Source: Syntrophobacteraceae bacterium (GTDB lineage Bacteria > Desulfobacterota > Syntrophobacteria > Syntrophobacterales > Syntrophobacteraceae). Taken from it: 42,160 bases of DNA. The position numbers and the translations under genes are program-made. This document shows positions 17,422-28,118 of this stretch, piece by piece. How positions within the stretch are numbered: position 1 is the first letter of the stretch; each line of letters starts with the position of its first letter. The notes under the pieces were generated by a model. It saw only the letters and a list, made by a program, of their open reading frames with translations. It was not told the DNA's origin and ran no database searches. The DNA lies in contig JALOOX010000028.1 in NCBI GenBank assembly GCA_025454175.1, forward strand, positions 1 through 42,160, read 5' to 3'.

Positions 17422-18234
17422 TTGAACTGGAAAGAACTTAGCTCCCATCAACAGAGGCTCATCACGGGCTTCTGCCTGGCGATTCCACTCTTTGGCCTGA
17501 TCGGTTTTGGGCCCTTCTGGAGCTGGGCGATCCTGGTCAGCCTGGTTTCCGTGGTGGCGCTGTGGGAATTCGAGGCCCTCATGTCTGCCGGGGAATCGCG
17601 GCTTTGGGAGCGGGCACTCTATTATTTCGTCGGCTTCTGCATGCCCGGCGCGACTTTCCTGGCGTCCGCCTGGGGGCTTCACGCGTGCTTGTTTCTCGGC
17701 CTCTTCCTTGCCTTTCTGGGGCTGCTTCTCACCTCGCCCAATGATTTCCCTGGTCTCACTCGCCTGGCGCACACGGTTTTTGCCTGGCTGTACATACCTT
17801 ATCTGCTGTCCTACGTTCTACTCATCGGTGGAGTGGAGGAGGCGAGGGCTTGGGTTTTCTTTCTGCTTTTCGTGACCATGGCCGGTGACGCCGGCGCCTA
17901 CTATTGCGGCAGGACTTTTGGCTCGCGCAAGCTTTATGAGCGGGTGAGTCCCAAGAAGACCATTGAAGGATCCTTTGGCGGGTTTCTCTGCAGCATGGTT
18001 GTGGGGGCACTCTATGGAGTTTTTCTGATCCATGGCATGTCTCTGGCAAAAATCTTGCTTTTGAGTGCAGTTTTGTCTTTGGTCGGCCAGTTCGGGGACT
18101 TGTTTGAATCCATGATCAAGCGCATGACCGGCAAAAAGGATTCGAGCCAGATCCTTCCGGGCCACGGCGGCATGCTTGATCGCCTGGACAGCCTGCTTTT
18201 CGTGTTTCCAGTGGTCTGGTTTTTCGTGTCCTGA
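17422..18234 (+). CDS. cdsA: Phosphatidate cytidylyltransferase
   Basis: A 270-residue integral membrane enzyme making CDP-diacylglycerol from CTP and phosphatidate. Several hydrophobic helices precede the CdsA signature: GDAGAYYCGRTFG, KLYERVSPKKTIEGSFGG, SLVGQFGDLFESMIKR and the final KDSSQILPGHGGMLDRLDSL. No ATG fits between the uppS stop and the first helix, so TTG 17422 with AGGAG 9 nt upstream is the best start; a CTG at 17332 is the alternative. Next gene dxr is 187 bp away. Confidence 0.93.
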   Translation: MNWKELSSHQQRLITGFCLAIPLFGLIGFGPFWSWAILVSLVSVVALWEFEALMSAGESRLWERALYYFVGFCMPGATFLASAWGLHACLFLGLFLAFLGLLLTSPNDFPGLTRLAHTVFAWLYIPYLLSYVLLIGGVEEARAWVFFLLFVTMAGDAGAYYCGRTFGSRKLYERVSPKKTIEGSFGGFLCSMVVGALYGVFLIHGMSLAKILLLSAVLSLVGQFGDLFESMIKRMTGKKDSSQILPGHGGMLDRLDSLLFVFPVVWFFVS

Positions 18235-18421
18235 ACCGGATGGATATCGAATGTGGCGTCGGAGCTATTCCCACGGGAAGGCGTGATATATATCTTGGTT
18301 GCAGGCTGAAATTAGAACGTTTTCAGCATGGGTGCGCGGGCTTTTTCGATGAAGCTGTTGCGGATCGTTGCCGGGAAGCGAGTGTCGGGGTGATCCTGCG
18401 ATGTGCTCTGGAGTGTATTAA

Positions 18422-19588
18422 GTGAAAAAGGCGGTCAACATTCTTGGCTCCACGGGCTCAATCGGAGTCAGTGCACTGGAGGTGATCAGGCAGTTTCCTG
18501 ATTCCTTTGAAGTCGCCGCCCTGGGCTGCGGGCGCAACGTTCAGCTTCTGGCTGAACAGATTCGGGAGTTTCAGCCCCGCGTGGTGTCGGTGATCGACGA
18601 GCCCCATGCTCGAAACCTGGCAACCCTGCTGGATGGCGCCGGGCCTCTCCCCGAGATTCTCCATGGCCGGGAGGGATTCGCTCGGGTCGCCACCCTGGAA
18701 CAGAGTGAAATCGTGGTATCCGCCATGGTGGGCGCTGCAGGTCTTCTTCCGACGCTGGAGGCCATTCGTTCTGGAAAGCTGGTGGCTTTGGCCAACAAGG
18801 AGACGATGGTCATCGCGGGAAGAATAGTCACCGAGGCGGCCGCTGAGCACGGTGCGACGATCCTGCCGGTGGACAGTGAGCACAGCGCCATTTTTCAGGC
18901 GCTTCAGGGCAATCACCCGGAGAATCTGAGGCGCATACTGCTTACCGCGTCGGGCGGCCCCTTCTTTTCCCTCTCCTCGGAGGAGCTGGCTCATGTCACG
19001 CCAGAGCAGGCCCTTCGCCACCCCAACTGGACCATGGGGCGCAAGATCACCATCGATTCGGCGACGCTGATGAACAAGGGGCTCGAAGTGATCGAGGCTC
19101 ACTGGCTTTTCGGTGTTCCGGTGGAACAGATCGCTGTCCATATCCATCCCGAGAGCATCATTCATTCGATGGTGGAATACATCGACGGCTCGGTCATCGC
19201 CCAGATGGGAATTCCTGACATGAAGATTCCCATAGCCTACGCACTGGCTTACCCGCAGCGGCTGCCGGTTGACAGCCCTGCGCTGGATCTTTTCCGCCTC
19301 CAGAGGCTCACTTTCTTTCCGCCGGATACGGATCGATTTCCATGCCTTCGGCTGGCATTCGAGTCGTGCAAGGCGGGCGGAACCATGCCGGCCGTGTTGA
19401 ACGCGGCCAATGAAGTGGCTGTGAGCGCCTTTCTGGAGAAGCGAATAGGTTTTTTGGACATTGCGCGAACCATCGAAGGGGTGATGCAGAAGCACCAGGT
19501 CATTGCAGGACCGGACCTGGACGCCGTGCTCGAGGCCGATGGCTGGGCCCGGTGCGAAGCCGCCCGATGGTGCGCTCCACAAAAATAG
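18422..19588 (+). CDS. dxr: 1-deoxy-D-xylulose 5-phosphate reductoisomerase
   Basis: A 388-residue enzyme of the non-mevalonate isoprenoid pathway (DXP + NADPH to MEP), feeding the isoprenyl supply used by UppS nearby. It shows the NADPH loop LGSTGSIG near the N-terminus, ALANKETMV, the metal site PVDSEHSAIFQ and TIDSATLMNKGLEVIEAHWL. The start is GTG 18422 with GGAG about 8 nt upstream. The 187-bp gap upstream shows no clear promoter or gene. Confidence 0.96.
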   Translation: MKKAVNILGSTGSIGVSALEVIRQFPDSFEVAALGCGRNVQLLAEQIREFQPRVVSVIDEPHARNLATLLDGAGPLPEILHGREGFARVATLEQSEIVVSAMVGAAGLLPTLEAIRSGKLVALANKETMVIAGRIVTEAAAEHGATILPVDSEHSAIFQALQGNHPENLRRILLTASGGPFFSLSSEELAHVTPEQALRHPNWTMGRKITIDSATLMNKGLEVIEAHWLFGVPVEQIAVHIHPESIIHSMVEYIDGSVIAQMGIPDMKIPIAYALAYPQRLPVDSPALDLFRLQRLTFFPPDTDRFPCLRLAFESCKAGGTMPAVLNAANEVAVSAFLEKRIGFLDIARTIEGVMQKHQVIAGPDLDAVLEADGWARCEAARWCAPQK

Positions 19589-19601
19589 GTGAGGATTCCC
19601 T

Positions 19602-20690
19602 TTGTTGACAATGATTGTATCGACCGTCGTGGTTCTGGGTGTTCTGATCTTCGTTCATGAACTGGGCCATTTTCTCGTGGCCAAATGGGCCGGGGTCAAG
19701 GTGCTGCGGTTTTCCCTCGGCTTTGGCCCCAAGCTCGTGGCCGTCACGCGCGGAGACACGGAGTATTGTGTCTCGGCCATTCCTTTGGGCGGGTACGTCA
19801 AGATGCTGGGGGAAGAGAGCGAGGAAGAGCTCAGTCCGGAGGAGGCTCGCAGGAGCTTTTCTTCCCAGCCCGTTTTGACGCGCATCGGCATCGTGCTGGC
19901 CGGCCCCGCGTCCAACCTGATTCTGGCCGTCATCATCTTTGCCCTGGTGTACACCTTTTCGGGAATCCCTCAGATCACCCCGGAAATTGGGACCGTGAAT
20001 CAGGATTCCCCGGCCGAGAAGGCCGGCCTGCAGCCTGGCGACCTGGTCCTTTCCATCAACGACAAGTCCCTGGTTCAGTGGGAGGACCTGTCGACAATCA
20101 TCGAGGAGTCGAGGGAGGACGTCCTCACGCTGAGAGTCCAGCGGGGCGAGGAGATCCTCACATTTCGGGTTGCGCCCAAGGTGAGCGAGGTCAAGAATAT
20201 CTTCGGTGAGACCATCGAGAGGCGCGTCATCGGAGTCATGGCTTCGGGAAAGACCGTCATGAAGGAGGTCAACCCCCTTTATGCGGGCTATTACAGCATC
20301 GTTCAGACAATTCACCTCAGCAAGCTGTTTCTGGTCACCATTGGCAAGCTGATCCAGCAGGTGGTTCCCATGCAGACCCTCGGCGGGCCGATTCTCATCG
20401 CCCAGATGGCGGGGCAGCAGGCCAGCGAGGGACTCATCAACCTGATCTACTTCACGGCCCTGATCAGTGTTAACCTGGCTGTGCTGAACCTTCTGCCCAT
20501 TCCGGTTCTGGACGGCGGGCACATCCTTTTCTACCTGGTCGAGCTGGTTCTCGGGCGCCCCATCGCCCTGAGGAAGATGGAGGTCGCTCAGAAGATCGGC
20601 ATGTTCCTGCTCATTCTGCTCATGCTCTTCGTCTTCTACAACGACATCATGCGGCTGCTGCCCGGGAGAAAGTCCGATTTTCTCCCTTGA
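19602..20690 (+). CDS. rseP: RseP-type site-2 intramembrane zinc metalloprotease
   Basis: A 362-residue membrane protease. HELGH (19-23) in the first helix carries the zinc-binding histidines, with the third ligand in LLPIPVLDGGH near the C-terminus. A single PDZ domain (about 125-205) lies between, where E. coli RseP has two. It starts at TTG 19602 or TTG 19605 (GAGGA 6-9 nt upstream); ATG 19611 is too far from the site. In other bacteria it cleaves anti-sigma factors and signal-peptide remnants; no anti-sigma gene is present here. Confidence 0.94.
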   Translation: MLTMIVSTVVVLGVLIFVHELGHFLVAKWAGVKVLRFSLGFGPKLVAVTRGDTEYCVSAIPLGGYVKMLGEESEEELSPEEARRSFSSQPVLTRIGIVLAGPASNLILAVIIFALVYTFSGIPQITPEIGTVNQDSPAEKAGLQPGDLVLSINDKSLVQWEDLSTIIEESREDVLTLRVQRGEEILTFRVAPKVSEVKNIFGETIERRVIGVMASGKTVMKEVNPLYAGYYSIVQTIHLSKLFLVTIGKLIQQVVPMQTLGGPILIAQMAGQQASEGLINLIYFTALISVNLAVLNLLPIPVLDGGHILFYLVELVLGRPIALRKMEVAQKIGMFLLILLMLFVFYNDIMRLLPGRKSDFLP

Positions 20691-20746
20691 CCCTCCTCAA
20701 GGAGAAGTGGGACTGCAATGGCGACATCGCTTGATGCTGGTTGAAC

Positions 20747-21460
20747 ATGTCGAAAATACTGGCTGCCGATACGTCCACATCCTCCGGAAGCATCGCGCTG
20801 CTGGAGGGTGAGAGGATCCTTCTCGAACGGGTGCTGGCCTCCAGCCAGACTCACAACCGTCGCCTCCTCAAGTCCATCGAGGAGGCGCTGCGCACCGTGG
20901 GCTGGCGTTACGACCAGGTGGATGGGTTTGCGGTGACTCTGGGGCCCGGGAGCTTCACGGGACTCCGGATCGGACTCACGACCATCAAGACCCTGGCTTG
21001 GGCATCCGGGAAGCCCCTGGTGGGCATACCGACCCTGGAAGTTCTTGCAGCGTCGCTTGCCTTTTCCCCTCTCCCCATATGCGCTCTTATCGACGCCCAC
21101 AAAAAGGAGGTCTACGCCTGCCTGTACCGTTCGGAGCCAGGTGGAGAAGTGCATCCGGTGGGCTCCTGTCGGGCCATGGGAATACGGGCGGTCCCGGAGA
21201 TCATCCAGGAGAAGACTCTCTTCTGCGGAGACGGTTGGCTGCTGCATAGGAGCACCCTGCAGGAGATTCTCGGGCCCCTCGCGGTCGGAGCCCCGGCGCC
21301 GTTTCACCTCATACGCGCGGGTATCCTGGGGGAGCTGGCTCGAAAACGCTTGGAGCGTGGAGCAGTGGACGATCCATTGAGTGCCGTGCCGCTGTATATT
21401 CGCCCTTCGGGGGCCGAGCTGAGCACCGCTCAGCTTCGGCCAGGCGTCACCCTTTCCTGA
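20747..21460 (+). CDS. tsaB: tRNA threonylcarbamoyladenosine biosynthesis protein TsaB
   Basis: A 237-residue ASKHA-fold protein that partners TsaD in making t6A37 on tRNAs reading ANN codons. It begins ILAADTSTSSGSIALLEG and carries VTLGPGSFTGLRIGLTTIKTLAWASGKPL, the family hallmark. ATG 20747 is preferred although its ribosome site is weak; TTG 20741 is in frame just upstream. Convergent with ubiD across 13 nt, in which a 7-bp hairpin includes both stop codons. Confidence 0.93.
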   Translation: MSKILAADTSTSSGSIALLEGERILLERVLASSQTHNRRLLKSIEEALRTVGWRYDQVDGFAVTLGPGSFTGLRIGLTTIKTLAWASGKPLVGIPTLEVLAASLAFSPLPICALIDAHKKEVYACLYRSEPGGEVHPVGSCRAMGIRAVPEIIQEKTLFCGDGWLLHRSTLQEILGPLAVGAPAPFHLIRAGILGELARKRLERGAVDDPLSAVPLYIRPSGAELSTAQLRPGVTLS

Positions 21461-21473
21461 AATACCCCCCCAA

Positions 21474-23324
21474 TCAGGAAGCTCGAAGCGTCTCCCATGA
21501 GTCGATCCCGAGCTCGGCTGCTCGTTTTCGGACTCGTTCCACGATTTCGGGGTCCATGACGATGTCTTCGGGCCACTCACGGTGATGCCCGTCCTCGGGT
21601 CCCTTTCGGGTGGCATCGACGAGGACCCGGCCTTCCCGCAAAAGCATGTCCCGCTTGGGATCCACGTTGTTGCAGGCCTTCCAGAGCACCAGCGGGTAGT
21701 CCTTGAGATTCACCGAATCGTCGCAGAGAACGATGATGGAAAAGGGCACGAGAACGGAATGATCCAGCAACGTCTCCCGGAAATGCTGAGCGGATATGGC
21801 TCCCGTCTTCCTGAAATTCACCAGCAGGACCCTGTTGCGGGTTTCGAGCGGCGGTGCATGGTGATCCGTCAGCATCTCCGAAACGGACCGAAGAGCCTCG
21901 CGGATGTCGTTGGAGGAGGGAATTCCGGATGCAACGGCAACCTCGGACCTTCCGGTCTCGCCTTCCATGCGCCGGGTGGCGTCCACGCCGAGCTTGCCGC
22001 CCAATAGCGGCTCGGGCGCGCTGTGGTCCAGAACGTCCAGCACGCCTTCGGTGATGGTGATATCCTTCCGGAGATCGATCCGGTCGAGCACCTCTCTCAG
22101 GACACCCTCGGGCCTGCTCAGATCCAGCGTGTCATCCACCAGGACCACGACCTTGCAGAAGCTCATCTGACCCTGCCCCCAGACGGCGCTCATGATGCGT
22201 CGGGCGTGCCCGGGGTATTCCTTGACGATGGAAATGACGCTGAGGTTGTGGAAAACCCCTTCCCACGGCAGCCAGAAGTCCTTCACTTCGGGAAGCACCG
22301 CATTCATGAGGGGGAGAAACACTCGTTCAGTAGCCTTGCCGAGGAAGCAGTCCTCCATGGGCGGCCTGCCGACGATGGTGGCTGAATAGACCGGGTTTCG
22401 CCGGTGTGTGATGGCAGTAAGATGGAACACCGGGTAGTCTCCCACCAGTGAATAATAGCCCGTGTGATCCCCGAAAGGGCCCTCAAGCCTGATCTCATCG
22501 GGGTCGACGTACCCCTCGAGGATGAATTCGGCTTCGGCGGGCACCTCCAGGTCGATGGTCACGCACCGGGTCATGGGGACGGGCCGGCGTCGAATGAAGC
22601 CCGAGAGCATCATTTCGTCGATGCCGCGCGGAAGAGGAGCGGTGGCGGCATAGGTGGTGGCGGGGTCCGTGCCTATGGCCACGGCCACCGGCATGCGTCG
22701 CCCGGCTTTTCGATACTCGTGGAAATAGTGCGATCCATCCTTGTGGATATGCCAGTGCATCCCCGTCGTCTGGCGGTCGAACACCTGCAGACGATACATG
22801 CCGGCGTTGCGCCGCCCGGTTGCGAGACTGCGTGTGATGACGACGGGGAGCGTCACGAAAGGCCCGCCATCCAGAGGCCAGCACTTGAGCACCGGAATCT
22901 GGCCGAGGTCGATCTCCGCTCCCGTGCGGATGATCTCCTGGCAAGGGGCTGTCTTCACCTTGCCGGGCAGGAACTTCAGGACGTCAAGGCCCATGGGGAG
23001 CAACCGAAAGGCGTCTCGAAGGGATTTGGGGGGCTCCAGCTGAGTGAACTGCCGCAGCCTGCCGGCCAGGGTCTCCAGGTCCGGCACGCCGAGCGCCATG
23101 CAGATCCTTCGGTCGCTGCCATAGGCGTTGGTCAAGACGGGAAACTCACTGCCGAGAACCTTCTCGAAGAGTAGTGCTTTTCCGCCTCCCGGACTCTTGG
23201 AGGCCAGATCGGTGATGTGAGTGATCTCGAGATTGCTTGAGACGGGCGCCTTGATTCTCTGAAGCTCACCCGCGCGCTCGAGGGCCGAGATGAAGTCTTG
23301 GAGATTCTGATAGGAGGTTTTCAT
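21474..23324 (-). CDS. ubiD: UbiD-family prenyl-FMN-dependent decarboxylase
   Basis: A 616-residue member of the UbiD family, which decarboxylates aromatic or unsaturated acids using prenylated FMN. Seen: the N-terminal LQDFISALERAGELQRI, MHWHIHKDGSHYF, LEGPFGDHTGYYS with the conserved Glu/Asp, GRPPMEDCFLGKATERVFLP and the later VVLVDDTLDLSRPEGVL. At 616 residues it is longer than E. coli UbiD (497) and resembles the versions of menaquinone-using anaerobes. Likely role is menaquinone synthesis, though an aromatic-acid decarboxylase is possible. No ubiX is in the window. Confidence 0.9.
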   Translation of the reverse strand: MKTSYQNLQDFISALERAGELQRIKAPVSSNLEITHITDLASKSPGGGKALLFEKVLGSEFPVLTNAYGSDRRICMALGVPDLETLAGRLRQFTQLEPPKSLRDAFRLLPMGLDVLKFLPGKVKTAPCQEIIRTGAEIDLGQIPVLKCWPLDGGPFVTLPVVITRSLATGRRNAGMYRLQVFDRQTTGMHWHIHKDGSHYFHEYRKAGRRMPVAVAIGTDPATTYAATAPLPRGIDEMMLSGFIRRRPVPMTRCVTIDLEVPAEAEFILEGYVDPDEIRLEGPFGDHTGYYSLVGDYPVFHLTAITHRRNPVYSATIVGRPPMEDCFLGKATERVFLPLMNAVLPEVKDFWLPWEGVFHNLSVISIVKEYPGHARRIMSAVWGQGQMSFCKVVVLVDDTLDLSRPEGVLREVLDRIDLRKDITITEGVLDVLDHSAPEPLLGGKLGVDATRRMEGETGRSEVAVASGIPSSNDIREALRSVSEMLTDHHAPPLETRNRVLLVNFRKTGAISAQHFRETLLDHSVLVPFSIIVLCDDSVNLKDYPLVLWKACNNVDPKRDMLLREGRVLVDATRKGPEDGHHREWPEDIVMDPEIVERVRKRAAELGIDSWETLRAS

Positions 23325-23402
23325 TGTATGGATGATGCTCCGGAATCTTCAGGGGAGAAGAGGCGGATGAAGACGGCCCTCAGAATGGAGGCCGCGGCGG
23401 CG

Positions 23403-23422
23403 AAAAGCCCGACGCCGCGGGC
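23403..23422 (-). terminator. Short intrinsic terminator after the helicase-like gene
   Basis: On the minus strand GCCCG, a 6-nt loop and CGGGC are followed by TTTT. It lies 27 bp after the helicase-like stop and before ubiD. The stem is only 5 bp, so the call is tentative. Confidence 0.4.
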
Positions 23423-23448
23423 GGCGACGGGCAGAAGTGATGCAACGG

Positions 23449-24888
23449 TCAGTTCAAGGATGAAGAGAGCAGGACGTCGGGATGAACGCCGTAATTGTAG
23501 CTTCTCATGCGGAAATAGTTCTCGAGGAGCCCGACCTTCTGGTCCACGTAATCGTAAATGACAATACGGCGGCCTTCGGCGGAATTGCCGTTCTGGGAGA
23601 GGCTTCGAAGGGCCTGAGCCAGGGTCTTGTGAAAATACGTCGGCACCGCCAGGAAAAGGACTCTCGAGTGAATGTGCTTGAGACACTCGGTCAGGTTGCG
23701 ATCGTTCACCAGCACGGCCAACGGCTCCCCGGGAATCTCCGGCGACGGACACTCCTGGCCGTCCTCCCCCTCCCCAGGCTTTCCATCCGTCGAGGAGGTC
23801 AGCGCTTGGGAGAATGATGTCGCCTTGATGCCCCTTTCAGCCAGGGCGGAGCTCAGGACCCTATCCTGCTCGCCGCCTCCGGTGAGGACCAGAAGGAGCG
23901 CGGCGGCTTTCTTGATTTCCGCCTCGATGTCGTCCACGATCATGCGGGTCCTTTGCGGGTCCTCAATGAGGGAGCGCAGCATGCGGTCGTAATCACTTCG
24001 AGAACGGTATGGATAGTCGAAGTCCGTGGTACGAGCCACCACATGAGCCGGAATGATGCCTCGACCTTCGCGGGCATCCTTGTCGTTGATGGTGTAGACT
24101 ACTTCTCCGACGTAATAGTAAACGAGTTTTGAGAGACGATCCTTCCGCTGGCCGGAATGAGAAAGGCCGAGCATGTACCGGGTATCGAAATTCGTGACCA
24201 GGTGAGTCAGAACCTTGGATGGGCACCTCTGGCAGTCGTCTATGATGAGGTAGCCGATCTTTTCCTGCACTTTGCGCCACAATCGCGTGATTTCTCCGGT
24301 ATGAGCGATGGTGATCTGTTTCCCGACGCTTTGGGACCCGTTGGCGATGACGCCAACGACGGATCTTGGAATCTGCAGGAAATTCTCGATCTTGATGAGC
24401 CAGTTCTCCAGAAGCTCCATCTTCGGAATCAGGACAAGGGTCGGCTGCCTCCGCTGCGCAATGGTGTACAGACCGATGACGGTCTTGCCGCTCTTGTGTC
24501 CTCCCACCAGAGTGGCGAAATCGTGGGTCAGCACGCTTTCGGCCGCGTCCTGCTGGTAGGACTTGAGCTGACCATGGAACTCGATGGGAATGGGGTCCAG
24601 GGAACGCCTTCTGTCGGAGATTCGATAGGACTGCTGAAACTTCTTGCAGAGGTCGGTGAACTGGTCCAGGAATCCCCTCGGCAGCAGATAATACCGCCCC
24701 TTCTGGCGCAAGCAGCTGATCTGGGCTGGGATACTCCCTATCCACTCGCCGCGGTTGTGCCGCATCTCATAATCCGGATTGGTGAAGACCAAACGCTCAT
24801 GAAGCTTGCGCTCGAGCATCGGAACCAAGCCGTCGGTGGGAACTTTCAGCCACCCGTCCAGGACGACGTTCAATGTCTTGCTCACCAT
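23449..24888 (-). CDS. Superfamily-2 helicase-fold protein with degenerate catalytic motifs
   Basis: A 479-residue protein with the outline of COG1061/XPB-like helicases. Its N-terminal domain has RLVFTNPDYEMRHNRGEW and YLLPRGFLDQF, then LKSYQQDAAESVL (Q-region) and a Walker A GGHKSGKT (129-136). The DEAH box is IIDDCQRC (Asp217-Asp218-Cys219-Gln220), losing the catalytic Glu. In the second RecA domain the QxxGRxxR motif appears only as QALRSLSQ, so the arginine fingers seem absent. ATG 24888 has GAAGG 10 nt upstream; TTG 24897 is possible. It may bind nucleotide without unwinding. Motif placement was by eye. Confidence 0.75.
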   Translation of the reverse strand: MVSKTLNVVLDGWLKVPTDGLVPMLERKLHERLVFTNPDYEMRHNRGEWIGSIPAQISCLRQKGRYYLLPRGFLDQFTDLCKKFQQSYRISDRRRSLDPIPIEFHGQLKSYQQDAAESVLTHDFATLVGGHKSGKTVIGLYTIAQRRQPTLVLIPKMELLENWLIKIENFLQIPRSVVGVIANGSQSVGKQITIAHTGEITRLWRKVQEKIGYLIIDDCQRCPSKVLTHLVTNFDTRYMLGLSHSGQRKDRLSKLVYYYVGEVVYTINDKDAREGRGIIPAHVVARTTDFDYPYRSRSDYDRMLRSLIEDPQRTRMIVDDIEAEIKKAAALLLVLTGGGEQDRVLSSALAERGIKATSFSQALTSSTDGKPGEGEDGQECPSPEIPGEPLAVLVNDRNLTECLKHIHSRVLFLAVPTYFHKTLAQALRSLSQNGNSAEGRRIVIYDYVDQKVGLLENYFRMRSYNYGVHPDVLLSSSLN

Positions 24889-25067
24889 CTTGAACAAACC
24901 TTCATGATCAACAATAAGATTCGTCTTCTAGCGCTTGACCCCGGAATACCTGCCGCTCTCACAGGGAGCAGAGGTGACGACTGCCGGGAGCAGGCGGGCG
25001 GAGCTTTAGATTCACTATCGGTAGAATAGCGTCAATTATTCAGACTCTAGTAAAAATCAGAATGAAT

Positions 25068-25096
25068 TTGACTCGGGACCGGCGCACCTTTATATC
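25068..25096 (+). promoter_or_regulatory. Putative sigma-70 promoter of the small 107-residue gene
   Basis: TTGACT (25068-25073), a 17-bp spacer and TATATC (25091-25096) lie about 70 bp before the GTG start at 25167, in a locally AT-rich stretch. Confidence 0.55.
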
Positions 25097-25166
25097 CTAA
25101 CCCACATTCGCTTCGATTGGAATCACAGGCAATTGCACTCGACTCCCATGACAAGGGGGGCTTTCG

Positions 25167-25490
25167 GTGGAAGACCAACCGAACCGGCACGTCGATCTTC
25201 TCGCGAGTCTGGCGCTTGATTATCAAAGGAAATACCTCGAGTTGGAGCAATTCATCCAAAATGTTCCGATGGACAAGCTGCCTCTGCAACTCAAAGCCCT
25301 TGCCGAATCCACAACGGACCGCTTTCGCTCGGCCCAGCTGCTGCTCGCCCGGCAAATGTCCACTGACGGCGCGCTTCAGAGCGAGGAGACCCTGCAAATG
25401 CTGAGTGTGATCTTCCGGTGCTTCGACGAAATGCGGATCGTATTTCAAATCCTGCTGGAGCACCTCCCCCCAAAGGTCAACCAGCCTTGA
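25167..25490 (+). CDS. Small hypothetical protein
   Basis: A 107-residue soluble, helix-rich protein I do not recognise. It has no signal peptide, membrane helix or metal motif. The GTG start has AAGGGGGG 6-7 nt upstream and a promoter-like pair further upstream. The sequence (LALDYQRKYLELEQFIQNV, then LQMLSVIFRCFDEMRIV) suggests a helical bundle. An open frame on the opposite strand (to 25499) is the weaker reading: it lacks a ribosome site. Divergent from the helicase-like gene, so the two may share control. Confidence 0.65.
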   Translation: MEDQPNRHVDLLASLALDYQRKYLELEQFIQNVPMDKLPLQLKALAESTTDRFRSAQLLLARQMSTDGALQSEETLQMLSVIFRCFDEMRIVFQILLEHLPPKVNQP

Positions 25491-25632
25491 TCGACGCATG
25501 CGCCGAGAGCCGAGGGGGTAGATTCCGCCCAGGCCCTTCCGCGGGAGTCAACACCCTCAGCTTTTACTCTGTCTTACTAACATGCTTTGTCTTTTATGGA
25601 AAACAATTTCAGCTTGCGGGGAATGAGTCGGT

Positions 25633-26838
25633 TCAGTGTGCCTGTTTCTTCAGGAGAAAGTAGGTTCGGCCCGGATATTTCATGCGGCCGGCCAACCACT
25701 CTGCTGACTCCCCCGTGCCGCAGAAGAGGTCCACCCGCCCGAGCCCTTTGATCGCCCCACCGGTGTCCTGGTTGAGAACCCACCTGCTCATGGGCTCGGT
25801 TCCGACCCACTCCCCCTCCTGCGAGATCCTCGGGCTGGTGGTCTCGAGGAAGGCGAGAGCGCCCCGCGGTTGATATTTAGGGTCCGTGGCAATGGATCGT
25901 CCTTCGGTCAGGACGACGTTCAGGCTGCCAACGGGGCCCTGCTCGACCCATCGGAAGAACACGTAACTCTCGTTGTGCCCGAGGACCTCGTCCTGGAGCT
26001 CCGGATGGGCCTTGAGAAAATCCCGGATGACCTGCATGGAAATTCCTTCCGCAGGCAAAAGGCCCCTCTCGATGAGATGCTTCCCAACGCTGCGATAGGG
26101 GCGACCGTTGGCCCCGGCATACCCGACGCGGTGATGATTGCCGTCCGCCAACCGAATCACCCCCGAGCCCTGTATGTGGAGGAAGAAGGCATCCACCGGG
26201 TCTTTCAGCCAGGCAAGATGGCAATCGGAACCCTCGATCTTCCCCATACCGTCGATCTCCAGGCGCGTGAAATACGGGACAACGCGCTTCTCCTGCAGAC
26301 GCCCCACCCATCGTTCGCCGGCGGGAAATTTCTCCGGGTCGAAAGCATGAAGGTCAATGGTCACCAGGTCCGGTGGCACCGAGTAGAGCGGGTAGCGAAA
26401 CATAACATCCGGCCTCAAACTGCCATCGAGGATCGGCTCGTAGTAGCCCGTGACCAGCCCACCACCATCGCCCGTATCCGGCCGAATGCCATAGAGATCG
26501 AAGGACTGGCTGAGACTCGCCGGATCCAGCCTGCCTGTCGCCAGGTGCTCCAGGAAGAGTAAGAGGGTTTCCTTGAGATGGCTCGCCGAAATCTGGGCAT
26601 CTCCCAGGGGAAAAGTCCTGTCGGCCGGAATCCTCTGGAAATACAACAGGCTCTTCTCGATGGCCGGCTGCAGCAACGCCAGTTTCATGTCGTCGTGCAA
26701 GACCGGCCAATCGTTCGGATGAATGAGCTCGAAGCGGCTTTCCCTGGGTGGCTCCTTGACGGGCTGCGGCACACAGCTCCACAAAAGCAGGACCCATATC
26801 CAGCAAACCCAGCCGATACGCCGCCTCCGAGCCATCAT
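25633..26838 (-). CDS. mltA: Membrane-bound lytic murein transglycosylase A
   Basis: A 401-residue exported lipoprotein that cleaves peptidoglycan glycan strands to 1,6-anhydromuropeptides. A signal segment (WVCWIWVLLLWSC) ends in a lipobox-like cysteine. The body has GLVTGYYEPILDGS, HIQGSGVIRL, the ANGRPYRSVGK segment and the C-terminal 3D-like domain NQDTGGAIKGLGRVDLFCGTG with the catalytic Asp. ATG 26838 (or the next ATG) follows a GGGGGA site; a TTG at 26859 is open too. It lies about 23 bp after ahcY, probably in the same transcript. Confidence 0.92.
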   Translation of the reverse strand: MMARRRRIGWVCWIWVLLLWSCVPQPVKEPPRESRFELIHPNDWPVLHDDMKLALLQPAIEKSLLYFQRIPADRTFPLGDAQISASHLKETLLLFLEHLATGRLDPASLSQSFDLYGIRPDTGDGGGLVTGYYEPILDGSLRPDVMFRYPLYSVPPDLVTIDLHAFDPEKFPAGERWVGRLQEKRVVPYFTRLEIDGMGKIEGSDCHLAWLKDPVDAFFLHIQGSGVIRLADGNHHRVGYAGANGRPYRSVGKHLIERGLLPAEGISMQVIRDFLKAHPELQDEVLGHNESYVFFRWVEQGPVGSLNVVLTEGRSIATDPKYQPRGALAFLETTSPRISQEGEWVGTEPMSRWVLNQDTGGAIKGLGRVDLFCGTGESAEWLAGRMKYPGRTYFLLKKQAH

Positions 26839-26861
26839 CGCAAAAACCGTCCCCCTCAAGT

Positions 26862-28118
<1,257 letters not shown>

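Noticed and set aside
25047..25499. Minus-strand frame opposite the small 107-residue gene
   Set aside because: It lacks a ribosome site and has His/Arg-rich shadow composition; the plus-strand frame has promoter, ribosome site and protein-like composition.
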